63,777 nt of DNA from an uncultured bacterium (GCA_905339405.1 CAJPGC010000035.1:1-63777); one strand, 5' to 3'. Positions 44,809-54,415 are shown, counted from the stretch's first letter. Notes: generated by a model not told the origin, from the letters alone. Translations and numbers: made by a program.

Positions 44809-45690
44809 TTACCTGGCTGGGTTTTCTATCATGTACATAACACGAAGACCGGTGAAAAGCTCGGTGAGCTTGTCTATCGACGCGCCTCCCGAGAAGGTCT
44901 TCCAGAAACTCATCTTCTGACGTTCAGGGTATATTACAACCGGTTCTTCCTCCAGCCCCGCCAGGGACGCTCCCAGCTCTATCGCGTCGCTCAATCCGCC
45001 GAGCTCGTCGACGAGCTTCAGTTCCTTGGCCTGCGCGCCGGTGAATATCCTGCCGTCTGCTATCTTGCGGACCACTTCGGTCTTGAGTCCCCTGCCCGAG
45101 GCTACCGCCTCGATGAACTGGCCGTTGACGTCGTTTATGAGCACCTGGAGATACTCTTTCTCATCTTTCTCCATCTCACGCAGCGGAGAGCCGACGTCCT
45201 TGTACTTGCCGCTTTTTACGACGTAGCCCTTGAGCCCGATTTTGCCGAGGAGCTCCTGGGCGTTTATGAACTCGACTATGACCCCGATGGAGCCGGTTAT
45301 GGTGCCGGGGTTGGCCATTATCTTTTCAGCCGCTACCGCCGTGTAGTACCCGCCGGAGGCTGCTATCGAACCCATCGAGGCAACGACCGGCTTTTTCTCC
45401 CTGAGGCGAAGCACCTCGCTGTGTATCTCCTGCGAGGGGCCCACCGCGCCTCCCGGCGAATCTATCCTGAGGACCACGGCCTTTACGTCTTCACGCTCCC
45501 CTAGGTCGCGGAGCGTCTGGTTAACCTCATAGGAGTCGGTAATCACTCCCTGGATGTCCACCACTGCGACCTTGTCCCCGGTCACGCCCCCGCCGGTAAA
45601 GATGCCGATGAGGACGGCAAGGGCGAACACACCGAGGAAGACCGCTCCGAAGGCGGCCAGGATGTTCCTGAGCGCCCCGCATTTGATCAT
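44809..45690 (-). CDS. sppA: signal peptide peptidase SppA
   Basis: The 293-residue single-domain SppA has one N-terminal transmembrane helix (about 9-31) and the catalytic pair Ser112 (SIAASGGYY) and Lys164 (SGKYKDVGSP), the 52-residue spacing of the Bacillus-type enzyme. It digests leftover signal peptides at the membrane. It overlaps the rpsA stop by 4 bases, an order common in this type of genome. Confidence 0.94.
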   Translation of the reverse strand: MIKCGALRNILAAFGAVFLGVFALAVLIGIFTGGGVTGDKVAVVDIQGVITDSYEVNQTLRDLGEREDVKAVVLRIDSPGGAVGPSQEIHSEVLRLREKKPVVASMGSIAASGGYYTAVAAEKIMANPGTITGSIGVIVEFINAQELLGKIGLKGYVVKSGKYKDVGSPLREMEKDEKEYLQVLINDVNGQFIEAVASGRGLKTEVVRKIADGRIFTGAQAKELKLVDELGGLSDAIELGASLAGLEEEPVVIYPERQKMSFWKTFSGGASIDKLTELFTGLRVMYMIENPAR

Positions 45691-47306
45691 TGGGCGTCCT
45701 GCCCGTTGGCGCGCTTTTTGACCTCCCTGATGGAAAGTCCTATCTTGTTGTCCTCGGGGTCGACGTTCAGCACCTCGACCTCGACGATGTCGCCTTCGCT
45801 TATGTCAGCTCCCCTTTTCTTGCCGCGCGAGAGCTCGGAGACATGGACGAGCCCCTCTAGCCCCTCTTCGAGCTCGACGAAGGCCCCGAATTCGGCCACG
45901 CTCGTGACCCTGCCCTCTATGGTCATGCCGGGCTTGTACCTGTCCTCGACGCCTTCCCATGGGTTTTTCTCAAGGAGCTTGGTCGAAAGAGAAAACCTCT
46001 TGTTCGCGCTGTCTATGTTCAATACCAATGCCTCGACTTCCTGCCCCTTCTTGAATATCTCGGAGGGGTGCTTCACCTTTTTCCAGGAGAGGTCGGAGAC
46101 GTGCACGAGACCGTCTATGCCCTCCTCTATGCCGATGAAGACGCCGAAGTCGGTTATGTTCTTGACCTGCCCCTTTATCCTGGTGCCCTTGGGGTAGCGC
46201 CTCTCGGCCTCTTCCCAAGGGTTGGCCTCTATCTGCTTCATGCCCAGGGATATCCTCTTGTTCGCCGCGTCAACGTCCAGCACCAGCACTTCCGCCTGGT
46301 CGCCCGCCTTGACCTTCTGGGATGGGTGCTTGAGCTTGGTCCAGGACATCTCGGATATGTGCACGAGCCCTTCGAGGCCAGGCTCGAGCTCGACAAACGC
46401 GCCGTAGTCGGTTATGTTGACGACGGTGCCGGTCGTCCTGGTGCCGGAAGGGTACTTCTCCATGACCTTTATCCAAGGGTCTTCCATGGTCTGCTTGAGG
46501 CCGAGGGATATCTTGTTCTCTTCCTTGTTGAACTTCAATATCATGACCTTCACGGTATCGCCTATCTTCAGTACCTGCGAAGGATGCGTTACCTTGCCCC
46601 ATGAAAGGTCGGTCAGGTGCACGAGTCCGTCTATGCCGCCGAGGTCGATGAACGCGCCGTAGTCGGTGACGTTCTTCACTATGCCGTCCACTACGGCCCC
46701 TTCCTCGATGGTGCCGAGGGTCTGCGCGCGCATCACTTCCCTCTCCTCCTCGAGGATAACCCTTCTGGAGACGATGACGTTGTTCTTGCGCCTGTTGTAC
46801 TTCAAGACTCTGAAGGCGAACTTCTGGCCGATGAGCTTATCCGGGTTCCTGACGGGCTTCAGGTCCACCTGCGAGCCTGGCAGGAACGCTGTGATGCCTT
46901 CTATGTCGACGTAGAAGCCGCCCTTTATCCTCTGGGACACGGTCCCTTCGATGGCCGAGCCCTTTTCGCACGACTCGATGACCTTGTCCCAGACCTTGAA
47001 CTGGTCGGCCTTGGCCTTTGAAAGGGAGATGTTCCCGTATTCATCTTCACGCCTTTCGATGAGGACGGTAACGTCGTCCCCTACCTTCACGGTCGGGTTT
47101 CCGTCCTTGTCCAGGAATTCCCTGAGCGGCACGTGCCCCTCGGACTTGTACCCGATGTCGATCATCACCGAGTCCTGGGTGATCTGGACGATCTTCCCCT
47201 TTATGATGTCCCCTTCCTGAAGCTCCTTCAGACGGCTTTCGAAAAGCTCTTCGAAGTCCGACTTGGAAACATCACCGGCGTGAGATTTATCCGCTCTCCC
47301 TATCAT
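45687..47306 (-). CDS. rpsA: 30S ribosomal protein S1
   Basis: 539 residues with six S1 RNA-binding repeats. The third to sixth are most regular, for example GTRTTGTVVNITDYGAFVEL, GTRIKGQVKNITDFGVFIGI and GMTIEGRVTSVAEFGAFVEL. It helps recruit mRNA to the ribosome, especially where ribosome binding sites are weak. Length matches the six-repeat Gram-negative form (about 557). It follows ispH by 69 bases and is coupled to sppA. Confidence 0.96.
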   Translation of the reverse strand: MIGRADKSHAGDVSKSDFEELFESRLKELQEGDIIKGKIVQITQDSVMIDIGYKSEGHVPLREFLDKDGNPTVKVGDDVTVLIERREDEYGNISLSKAKADQFKVWDKVIESCEKGSAIEGTVSQRIKGGFYVDIEGITAFLPGSQVDLKPVRNPDKLIGQKFAFRVLKYNRRKNNVIVSRRVILEEEREVMRAQTLGTIEEGAVVDGIVKNVTDYGAFIDLGGIDGLVHLTDLSWGKVTHPSQVLKIGDTVKVMILKFNKEENKISLGLKQTMEDPWIKVMEKYPSGTRTTGTVVNITDYGAFVELEPGLEGLVHISEMSWTKLKHPSQKVKAGDQAEVLVLDVDAANKRISLGMKQIEANPWEEAERRYPKGTRIKGQVKNITDFGVFIGIEEGIDGLVHVSDLSWKKVKHPSEIFKKGQEVEALVLNIDSANKRFSLSTKLLEKNPWEGVEDRYKPGMTIEGRVTSVAEFGAFVELEEGLEGLVHVSELSRGKKRGADISEGDIVEVEVLNVDPEDNKIGLSIREVKKRANGQDAQ

Positions 47307-47375
47307 TAATCGCCTGTCCTCCCCTGTCTTATTCTGTGAAAGAAAAAGATATCATAGCGTGTTTCAAAGTGCAAA

Positions 47376-48221
47376 TCATTTCGGGCACATAGACGATATT
47401 CTCTCCACCACCTCGTTGATGAGCCAGTCGGGCGTCGAGGCCCCGGAGGTGATGCCCGCGCTCTTTGCACCGGCAAACCAGGCCGGGTCCAATTCCGAAG
47501 CAACCTCAATATGATAGGTCTTGGGCTGGATGGCCAGGCAGACTTCGGCGAGCCGCCTGGTGTTCGCGCTGTTCTTTCCGCCCACGACTACCATCACGTC
47601 GACCTGTCTGGCGAGGGCCGCGCTTTCGGCCTGCCTCGTCGAGGTCGCATTACATATCGTATTGAAAACCTTTATCTCGGTCGCCTTATGCAGGCAGAAA
47701 CGGACCACGTCCTCGAGCTTTTCCATCGGCAGGGTCGTCTGGGCCACTATGCCGAGCCTCTTTACCCTGGGCATATCCGCGAGCTCGGCAAGGCCGCTGA
47801 CGACCTTGACCGGCTTATTTCCGTAGCTTATTAGCCCCCTTACCTCCGGGTGGTCCTTCTCGCCCACGACGATGACGTCGTAGCCCTCGCTCGTCAGCTG
47901 CGAGACCAGGTCCTGGGCCTTCTTGACGAACGGGCAGGTGGCGTCGACTATGCCGAGCCCCTTTTCCTTTGCCTCGTTGTACTCTTCGAGCTTGACGCCG
48001 TGCGAGCGTATTATGACGGTGCCGGAGTCTATGTCGTCAAGGCTCTTCTTCGCGAAAACATTCGATTCTTCGAGCCTTTTTACGACCTGCGGGTTGTGAA
48101 TAATGGGGCCGAGTGTATATATGTCACCTTCGGGGTCGGTGCTGGCGCACTTGTCGGCTATCTTTATGGCGCGCTTGACGCCGAAGCAGAAACCCGAGGA
48201 TTTAGCGACCAGTATCTCCAA
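47376..48221 (-). CDS. ispH: 4-hydroxy-3-methylbut-2-enyl diphosphate reductase IspH
   Basis: 281 residues. The three Cys that hold the Fe-S cluster are Cys12 (SGFCFGVKRA), Cys96 (DATCPFVKK) and Cys190 (NTICNATSTRQ), with the active-site His124/Glu126 (KDHPEVRG). It makes IPP and DMAPP in the last step of the MEP isoprenoid pathway. It overlaps the cmk 3' end by 20 bases, within the aro-cmk-ispH-rpsA run. Confidence 0.96.
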   Translation of the reverse strand: MEILVAKSSGFCFGVKRAIKIADKCASTDPEGDIYTLGPIIHNPQVVKRLEESNVFAKKSLDDIDSGTVIIRSHGVKLEEYNEAKEKGLGIVDATCPFVKKAQDLVSQLTSEGYDVIVVGEKDHPEVRGLISYGNKPVKVVSGLAELADMPRVKRLGIVAQTTLPMEKLEDVVRFCLHKATEIKVFNTICNATSTRQAESAALARQVDVMVVVGGKNSANTRRLAEVCLAIQPKTYHIEVASELDPAWFAGAKSAGITSGASTPDWLINEVVERISSMCPK

Positions 48222-48882
48222 CTTTCAACCTTTCATTTACTATTTTCAGGACTTTCTGGACGACTTCGTCGAGGGTCAGCTCGCTGGTGTCGACAAGGAC
48301 GGCGTCATCAGCCATCTTCAGCGGGGCCTCCTTGCGCTCGGAATCGCGCTTGTCGCGCTCCTCAAGAGTGCTGCTTACGGCGGAGGCCTCATGGCCGCCA
48401 TTTACAAGCTCCAGGTGGCGTCTTTTCGCTCTGACCTCGTGGGTGGCGTCCAGGAATATCTTGACGTCAGCGTCCGGGAAGATGATAGTCCCGATGTCCC
48501 TTCCCTCGATGACGACTCTCCCTTCCTCGCCGAGCACCCGCTGGTGCGCGGAAAGGCAGGCCCTCACAGAAGGCTTCGTGGAAACCTTAGAGGCCAGCTC
48601 TCCGGCGCGGTCCGTCCTGATGCTGTCGGTATAGTCGGTGCCGTCTATCGTTATGCGGCCCGTCTCCATGGAGTAATCTATCTCTATACCCCTGCAGTAG
48701 TCCTGGAGGTTGAGGTCGTCTTTGAAATCGACCCACGAAGCCTTTGCCGCAAGGGCGAATGCCCTGTACATCGCGCCGGTGTTTATGTACCTGAAGCCGA
48801 GGCTTTCTGCGACCCTCTGGCTGACAGTCGATTTGCCGACGCCGCCGGGGCCGTCGATGGCTATAACTGGCCCTTTTTTCAT
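48202..48882 (-). CDS. cmk: cytidylate kinase
   Basis: A 226-residue CMP kinase with the P-loop DGPGGVGKSTVS (about 9-20), the YINTGAMYRAFAL substrate segment, the NMP-binding insert and VIEGRDIGTIIFPDA. It phosphorylates CMP/dCMP. It overlaps aroA by 4 bases and ispH by 20; the aroA-cmk-ispH-rpsA order is widespread. Confidence 0.95.
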   Translation of the reverse strand: MKKGPVIAIDGPGGVGKSTVSQRVAESLGFRYINTGAMYRAFALAAKASWVDFKDDLNLQDYCRGIEIDYSMETGRITIDGTDYTDSIRTDRAGELASKVSTKPSVRACLSAHQRVLGEEGRVVIEGRDIGTIIFPDADVKIFLDATHEVRAKRRHLELVNGGHEASAVSSTLEERDKRDSERKEAPLKMADDAVLVDTSELTLDEVVQKVLKIVNERLKVGDTGR

Positions 48883-50195
48883 GAAACCGCGACCTTTCCG
48901 AGTGCGCTGAAAAAGCCGGGGAACGAAACGTCCACGCTCTCCGCGCCTTCTATGTGTATCCCGTCAATTGAATTGAGGGCAGCCATGGCCATGGCCATCG
49001 CTATCCTGTGGTCGCCGTGGCTCTTTACAGACCCGCCCTTCACCGGCTTGCCGCCGGTGCCTTCTATGACTATCCCGTCCGGCCTCTCTTCGTTCCTGAC
49101 GCCTATGGCGTTGAGGCACTCGGCCATGACAGCTATCCTGTCGCTCTCCTTGACCCGGAGCTCGCCAGCCCCGGCTATTGTCGTCGTGCCCTCGGCAAAG
49201 GCGGCCGCAACGCAGATTATCGGGAACTCGTCAATGGCCGGGAGAAGCTCGCTGCCCGATATATCTGCCCCCTTGAGACGCGACGACCTCACCAGGAGGT
49301 CGCCGACGGGCTCGCCGGAGGCAACGCTCAAGGCCTTAGTCTCGATGGAGCCTCCCATCTTTTTCAGGATATCGATTATGCCGACCCTGGTGGGGTTCAA
49401 CCCTACGTCCCTCAAGAGGAGTTCGGAGGAACCTGTCAAAGCCGCGCCGACCATGAAAAAAGCGGCGGAGGAGATGTCTCCGGGTACATCTATTTTACAC
49501 CCGGTAAGGTGGTTTGTCGACCTGACCGAGACGGCATTTCCCTCGACTTTCAAATCCGCGCCGAAGAGCTTGAGCATACGCTCAGTGTGGTCGCGACTCT
49601 TCTCCGGCTCCACGAAAACCGTCTCGCCTTCGGCTGAAAGCCCGGCAAGGAGGATGGCAGATTTGAGCTGCGCGCTCGCTATCTTGCTCTCGAAGCGTAT
49701 GCCCTTGAGCTTCCTGCCCGTTATGGCAAGCGGCAGGAGGCTGGCGTCTTTTCTCCCGGCAATCGAGGCCCCCATCCTGAGGAGCGGCTCAACGACCCTT
49801 TTCATCGGGCGCTTCTTGAGAGATGCATCCCCTGTAATTACGGAAAAGAATGGCAAGGAAGAAAGAAGGCCGACAAGGAGCCTCGTAGTCGTCCCGGAGT
49901 TCCCGGCGTCTATTATGTCGTAGGGCTCCTGGAGCCCCTCGAACCCCTTGCCCTTGACGGTTACGTTGCCGCCGTCCCTTGTGATGTCAACGCCCATGAG
50001 CCGGAAGGCTGCTATGGTCGATAAGTTGTCCTCGCCTTCAAGAAAACCCGTGACCTCGGTCGTGCCTTCGGCTATGGAGCCGAAGAAGACCGAGCGGTGG
50101 GAAATTGATTTGTCCCCGGGCACGCGCACTTCGCCCTTGAGCCCCCTGGCCGGGGTAGCGAGCACCGTGCCGCCGAATATGCCTGTTGAGCTCAA
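48879..50195 (-). CDS. aroA: 3-phosphoshikimate 1-carboxyvinyltransferase (EPSP synthase)
   Basis: 438 residues with the S3P/PEP-binding motifs VPGDKSISHRSV (about 26-37), DAGNSGTTTRLL (about 97-108) and a late KESDRIAVMAECL segment. It catalyses the sixth step of the shikimate pathway. It overlaps tyrA and cmk by 4 bases each. The residues after Gly-Asp-Lys-Ser look like the usual enzyme; I did not assign inhibitor class. Confidence 0.96.
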   Translation of the reverse strand: MSSTGIFGGTVLATPARGLKGEVRVPGDKSISHRSVFFGSIAEGTTEVTGFLEGEDNLSTIAAFRLMGVDITRDGGNVTVKGKGFEGLQEPYDIIDAGNSGTTTRLLVGLLSSLPFFSVITGDASLKKRPMKRVVEPLLRMGASIAGRKDASLLPLAITGRKLKGIRFESKIASAQLKSAILLAGLSAEGETVFVEPEKSRDHTERMLKLFGADLKVEGNAVSVRSTNHLTGCKIDVPGDISSAAFFMVGAALTGSSELLLRDVGLNPTRVGIIDILKKMGGSIETKALSVASGEPVGDLLVRSSRLKGADISGSELLPAIDEFPIICVAAAFAEGTTTIAGAGELRVKESDRIAVMAECLNAIGVRNEERPDGIVIEGTGGKPVKGGSVKSHGDHRIAMAMAMAALNSIDGIHIEGAESVDVSFPGFFSALGKVAVS

Positions 50196-51088
50196 GCCGA
50201 CTCCTTTGGACTGCCCGTTATTGGTAGTGAATCCCTCAGTTCCTTCGCACGTCCGAACTCCGCCTTGAGGCCCGTGAGGTCCTCTTTATCTATGAGAGAA
50301 CGCAGGCTCGAAAGTCTTTTAGCGAAGCCGTCTATCGTATTCAGTATCTGCTCCTTGTTCATGGCGCAGATGTCGGACCACATCTCAGGGGAGCTCGAAG
50401 CTATCCTGGTGAAGTCGCGGAAACCGCCAGCCGAGTAGCCCAGTGCGTCGACGCCTTTGTCCTCCATGTCGCCCACCGTGTTCACGAGAGTGTAGGCTAT
50501 CATGTGCGGCAGGTGGCTCACGGCCGCAAGTATCATGTCGTGCTGAGAAGCGTCCATCACTACGACCTTCGCTCCGGTGGCGTTCCAGATGCGCCTTACC
50601 GCTTCGAGCGCGCCCTTGTCTGTCTTAACGGTCGGCGTCAGTATGCATTTCCTGCCGACGTAAAGTTCGGCGAAGGCTGCTTCAGCCCCGGAATGCTCAG
50701 TGCCGGCAATAGGGTGGCCGGGCACGAAATGGACCCCTTCGGGGACGAGCGGCTCGACGGATTCTATCACCGCGCCCTTGACGCTCCCGACGTCGGTCAC
50801 TATGCAGCCGGGCTTCAGGTGCGCCGCAGCCTGCTTTATAGTCTCGGCTATCTTCAGTACCGGCACCGCCACGACGACCAGGTCGGCGTCTTTCACGCCC
50901 TCGGCGATGTCACGGGTGAATGAATCGACTATGCCGAGCCTTTTAGCGGCCTCGAGATTAGGCAGGCCCCTTCCGACGCCGACGATGGTGGAAGCAAGCC
51001 CGTCTCGCTTCAAAACCATGGCCAGAGAGCCGCCTATGAGACCCACGCCGATGATGGCGGCTTTTTTAAAATGTAAAGGCTTGTCCAT
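50192..51088 (-). CDS. tyrA: prephenate dehydrogenase
   Basis: About 298 residues from the ATG at 51088-51086 (MDKPLHFKKAAIIGVGLIGG). An upstream GTG at 51151 is open but lies inside the aroF terminator hairpin, so it is not a credible start. The N-terminal Rossmann motif GVGLIGGSLA and the active-site segment HPIAGTEHSGAEAAF (catalytic His) are present, with a helical dimerisation domain after. It oxidises prephenate (or arogenate) to the tyrosine precursor. First gene of the tyrA-aroA-cmk-ispH-rpsA run. Confidence 0.93.
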   Translation of the reverse strand: MDKPLHFKKAAIIGVGLIGGSLAMVLKRDGLASTIVGVGRGLPNLEAAKRLGIVDSFTRDIAEGVKDADLVVVAVPVLKIAETIKQAAAHLKPGCIVTDVGSVKGAVIESVEPLVPEGVHFVPGHPIAGTEHSGAEAAFAELYVGRKCILTPTVKTDKGALEAVRRIWNATGAKVVVMDASQHDMILAAVSHLPHMIAYTLVNTVGDMEDKGVDALGYSAGGFRDFTRIASSSPEMWSDICAMNKEQILNTIDGFAKRLSSLRSLIDKEDLTGLKAEFGRAKELRDSLPITGSPKESA

Positions 51089-51141
51089 TCCGAAAAACAA
51101 CCTGCCGAGAGAGATTTTGTGCCGCGGGGAAAGCAGGAAAA

Positions 51142-51165
51142 CGCGGGGCACGGATGTGCCCCGCG
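51142..51165 (-). terminator. intrinsic terminator or attenuator between aroF and tyrA
   Basis: Minus strand CGCGGGGCAC and GTGCCCCGCG form a perfect 10-bp stem with a four-base loop (ATCC), followed by TTTTCCTGCTTT. It starts 8 bases after the aroF stop. It should end the dnaE-accA-pheA-hisC-aroF transcript wholly or partly before tyrA. Confidence 0.8.
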
Positions 51166-51172
51166 ATCATTA

Positions 51173-52186
51173 TCAGAGGTTTCTTCCGACAGCGGTGGCG
51201 ACCTTTTTCATCTCGTCCATCAACCGCGCGAACTTGGTTGGCTTCAGAGACTGGGCGCCGTCGCACAGGGCGTTCTCCGGGTCGGTGTGGACCTCTATCA
51301 TGAGGCCGTCCGCGCCGACGGCTATGGCCGCCTTCGCGAGCGGGGCCACGAGGTTCCACCTTCCGGCGCTGTGGCTCGGGTCGATGAATATCGGCAGGTG
51401 CGTCTCTTCCTTCAAAACCGGCACCGCCGAAAGGTCGAGCGTGTTGCGGGTGGCCGTCTCGAAGGTCCTTATGCCCCTTTCGCATAGGATTATCTGGGAG
51501 TTGCCCTGGGAGGCGATGTACTCGGCTGACATGAGGAACTCTTTCAATGTGGCGGAAAGGCCCCTTTTCAATAGCACCGGTTTCCCGGCCTTGCCGACTT
51601 CCATGAGGAGCCTGAAGTTCTGCATGTTCCTGGCGCCTATCTGGATTATGTCGACGTACTCGCACATGAGCTCGGTGTCCCTCGGGTCCATGAGCTCGCT
51701 TATTATGGGAAGGCCCGTCTCTTTTTTTGCCTCTGCCAGGAGCTTCAACCCGTCGGTGCCGAGCCCCTGGAAGTCATAGGGGGAAGTCCTGGGCTTGAAC
51801 GCCCCGCCGCGGAGGATCCTCGCACCGGCCGCCTTGACCTGCCTGGCGCACTCAACGAGAGAATCCCTGCTCTCGACGCTGCACGGCCCGGCGATGACCT
51901 GGAGGTCGGTGTCGCCTATCTTGACGCCGCCGACGTCGATTACCGAGCTCTCCTTTTGGAACTCGCGGCTGACGAGCTTGTAAGGCTTCATTATCGGCAT
52001 CACGCTCTCCACTCCCGGGAGCGCTTCGAGGGCCTTTGAGGCCAGGAGCGACTCATCGCCTATCGCGCCGATTATCGTCCTCTCCTTCCCCTTGGAGATG
52101 TGGACCGCCAGACCGGCTGTTTTTATCTTCTCCACCACGTGGTCGATGGTCTCCTGCGTGATGTCTTTTTTGAGCACTATTATCAT
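51173..52186 (-). CDS. aroF: 3-deoxy-7-phosphoheptulonate synthase (DAHP synthase)
   Basis: The 337-residue enzyme is of the Thermotoga/Bacillus-like type. An N-terminal ferredoxin-like/ACT regulatory domain (about 1-68) precedes the TIM barrel, which contains AGPCSVESRDSL, RGGAFKPRTSPYDFQGLG and PIFIDPSHSAGRW. It condenses PEP and erythrose 4-phosphate, the first shikimate step. The ACT-like domain suggests feedback by tyrosine or phenylalanine. A GGGGGAA ribosome binding site precedes the ATG. It lies 32 bases after hisC. Confidence 0.95.
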   Translation of the reverse strand: MIIVLKKDITQETIDHVVEKIKTAGLAVHISKGKERTIIGAIGDESLLASKALEALPGVESVMPIMKPYKLVSREFQKESSVIDVGGVKIGDTDLQVIAGPCSVESRDSLVECARQVKAAGARILRGGAFKPRTSPYDFQGLGTDGLKLLAEAKKETGLPIISELMDPRDTELMCEYVDIIQIGARNMQNFRLLMEVGKAGKPVLLKRGLSATLKEFLMSAEYIASQGNSQIILCERGIRTFETATRNTLDLSAVPVLKEETHLPIFIDPSHSAGRWNLVAPLAKAAIAVGADGLMIEVHTDPENALCDGAQSLKPTKFARLMDEMKKVATAVGRNL

Positions 52187-52218
52187 GAAAGTTCCCCCTG
52201 TGGGTTGATTGCTTATCT

Positions 52219-53322
52219 TCAGGCCACGACTTCCTTGAACGAATTAAGAAAGCGCCTGTTCTCCTCGGGCAGCCCTACCGTGACCCTTATGTACCCGGGC
52301 AGATTGTAGCTTGCCATCGGCCTCACTATTACGCCTTTCCTCAAAAGCGCGTCGTAAACTCCCTTGCCGTCCCCTACTTTCACGAGAAAAAAGTTGGCAT
52401 GGGTGTCAACGCACTCGAAACCCATCTCGCGAAGTGAGCCGATGAGGAATTTGAGCCCTTCCGTGTTGTTTTGCCTGGTCCTCTCGAGGTGGCTTTCGTC
52501 CTCGAGCGCGGCCATCGCGGCGACCTGCGCCAGGGTGTTGACGTTGAACGGCTGGCGCACCCTGTTCATGTAGTCCATTATGCCGGCGTTGGCGACCCCG
52601 TAGCCGACCCTGAGGCCCGCCAGCCCGTATATCTTGGAGAAAGTGCGGAGCACCAGCACAGGCGCGCCCTCTTTAACATACGAGAGCGTGTCCGGGAAGT
52701 CAGCGGCTGTCACGAACTCGTAATACGCCTCGTCCATGCAGACGATTACGCCGTCTGGCACGGCCTTCATGAATTCCCTGAACTCATCGGCGGAAACCAT
52801 TGTCCCTGTTGGGTTATTCGGGTTGGCGATGAAAATTATACGCGTCTTTTTTGTTATCTTCGAGGCCATTGCCGCCAGATCGTGCCTCATGTCCTTCAGC
52901 GGGACCTCTACAGGGACGCCGCCCACGGCCTTCACCGCTATGGGGTAGACCGCGAAAGAGGGGTTTCCCATTATTGCCTCGTCCCCCGGCTTCAGGTACG
53001 CCCGCACCAGGAGCTCTATTATCTCGTTCGAGCCGTTGCCGAAGGTTATCATGTCGTGCGGCACGCCGAGGATGGCAGAGAGCTTCTCCTTCAGGTAATA
53101 GCACGAGCCGTCCGGGTACCTGTGCAAGCCCATAAGGGCCTTTGAGACGGCTTCCACGGCCTTGTGGGAAGGCCCAAGAGGGTTCTCGTTCGAGGCGAGC
53201 TTTATCGACCCGGTGATGCCGAGCTCCCTTTCAAGCTCCTCGATGGGCTTGCCCGGAGGGTAAGGCACGAGCGATTTAATGTTGTCTGAAACCGGGATTT
53301 CCAACTTCCGCATGGTAAGCAT
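52219..53322 (-). CDS. hisC: histidinol-phosphate / aromatic aminotransferase (HisC family)
   Basis: A 367-residue class I/II PLP aminotransferase of the HisC branch: SNENPLGPSHKAV near residue 40, NPNNPTGT near 168, YYEF after the cofactor Asp, and the PLP Lys in RTFSKIYGLAGLRVGYG. Between pheA and aroF it most likely also transaminates phenylpyruvate or prephenate, as HisC/HisH-type enzymes do in other aro operons. No his genes are near, so the role in aromatic synthesis is an inference. Confidence 0.9.
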   Translation of the reverse strand: MLTMRKLEIPVSDNIKSLVPYPPGKPIEELERELGITGSIKLASNENPLGPSHKAVEAVSKALMGLHRYPDGSCYYLKEKLSAILGVPHDMITFGNGSNEIIELLVRAYLKPGDEAIMGNPSFAVYPIAVKAVGGVPVEVPLKDMRHDLAAMASKITKKTRIIFIANPNNPTGTMVSADEFREFMKAVPDGVIVCMDEAYYEFVTAADFPDTLSYVKEGAPVLVLRTFSKIYGLAGLRVGYGVANAGIMDYMNRVRQPFNVNTLAQVAAMAALEDESHLERTRQNNTEGLKFLIGSLREMGFECVDTHANFFLVKVGDGKGVYDALLRKGVIVRPMASYNLPGYIRVTVGLPEENRRFLNSFKEVVA

Positions 53323-53329
53323 GTCCGCC

Positions 53330-54415
53330 TTATACCTGTTGTGATTTAGCGTATGAGCCCAGCACCTTGAGGAACGAGCAGGTCTTTTCCAGCTCGGAGA
53401 CGGCCTCTTTCACCGGCCCTTCGGTTATGTGGCCGTCTAGGTCGACGAAAAAGACGTACTCCCATGCCTTTGTCTTAATGGGCCTGGACTCTATCTTCGT
53501 GAGGTTTATGCCCCTTTCGGCAAACGGCTTGAGCATGGAGTACAGGGCCCCCGGGGCGTCCTTGATGGCGAATACGATGGAGGTCTTGTCCTGACCGGTC
53601 CTGCCTGCCTCGCTCTTACATATGACGAGAAATCTCGTGTAGTTGTTCGAGTTGTCCTCGATGTTCTTCTCAATGACCTGCAAACCGTATAGCGTAGCGG
53701 CCACGACCGACGCTATGGCGGCGGTCGAAGGGTCTTCGGAAGCCATCTGCGCGGCCATGGCGGTTGAAGAGACGTCGAAGACGAGCGCGTTCGGCAGGTT
53801 GTTCTTCACCCAGTTCTTGCACTGCGCCAGCGCGTGCGGATGGGAGCAGACCTTCGCGATGTCGGAAGCCTTGCCGCTCCTGTTGAGGAGTGCGTGGGAT
53901 ATCTCCAGCATCACCTCGGCGCATATCTTGAGGTTCGAATTGACGAACTTGTCGAGCGTGTGGCTCACTACGCCTTCGGTCGAGTTCTCGATGGGGACGA
54001 CCCCGAAGTCGGCCCTGCCCTTTTCGACGTCGTCGAATACGTCGGCAATGTCCTTTTTCGCCGCGAACTCGCCAGAGAGGCCGAAGTGCTGCATGCAGGC
54101 CTGGTGCGTGAACGTGGCGGCAGGCCCTAAAAAGGCTATGCGCAGAGGCTTTTCAAGGGACAGGGAAGCGCTCATTATCTCCCTGAAGACATTCTTCAGG
54201 GCCTGGTTCGGGAACGGGCCGGGGTTGGCTTCGGTAAGCCTTTTGAGCACCTCGCGTTCCCTGTCCGGGACGTAGAACTCCTTCTGTTCCCTGGCCTTGA
54301 CCTTGCCGACCTCGATTACCAGAGCCGCCCTTTTGTTGAGGAGCTCGAGTATGTTGAGGTCTATGGAGTCAATGCCGTCCCTTAAGTCCTCTAATGTCTT
54401 CGTCTTGGTTTCCAT
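53330..54415 (-). CDS. pheA: bifunctional chorismate mutase / prephenate dehydratase
   Basis: 361 residues: AroQ chorismate mutase (about 5-90; LRDGIDSIDLNILELLNKRA), prephenate dehydratase (about 92-270; FLGPAATFTHQA, VVPIENSTEGVV, with the Thr-Arg-Phe motif in NNYTRFLVI), and a C-terminal ACT domain with ESRPIKTKAWEYVFFVDL, where phenylalanine should bind for feedback control. It makes phenylpyruvate from chorismate. It is followed by hisC after 7 bases. The 67-base gap upstream is very AT-rich. Confidence 0.95.
   Translation of the reverse strand: METKTKTLEDLRDGIDSIDLNILELLNKRAALVIEVGKVKAREQKEFYVPDREREVLKRLTEANPGPFPNQALKNVFREIMSASLSLEKPLRIAFLGPAATFTHQACMQHFGLSGEFAAKKDIADVFDDVEKGRADFGVVPIENSTEGVVSHTLDKFVNSNLKICAEVMLEISHALLNRSGKASDIAKVCSHPHALAQCKNWVKNNLPNALVFDVSSTAMAAQMASEDPSTAAIASVVAATLYGLQVIEKNIEDNSNNYTRFLVICKSEAGRTGQDKTSIVFAIKDAPGALYSMLKPFAERGINLTKIESRPIKTKAWEYVFFVDLDGHITEGPVKEAVSELEKTCSFLKVLGSYAKSQQV

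Noticed and set aside
48103-49923. 606-codon open frame on the plus strand opposite ispH, cmk and aroA
   Set aside because: It spans three well-recognised minus-strand genes and has a low-complexity, Ser/Pro-rich translation.
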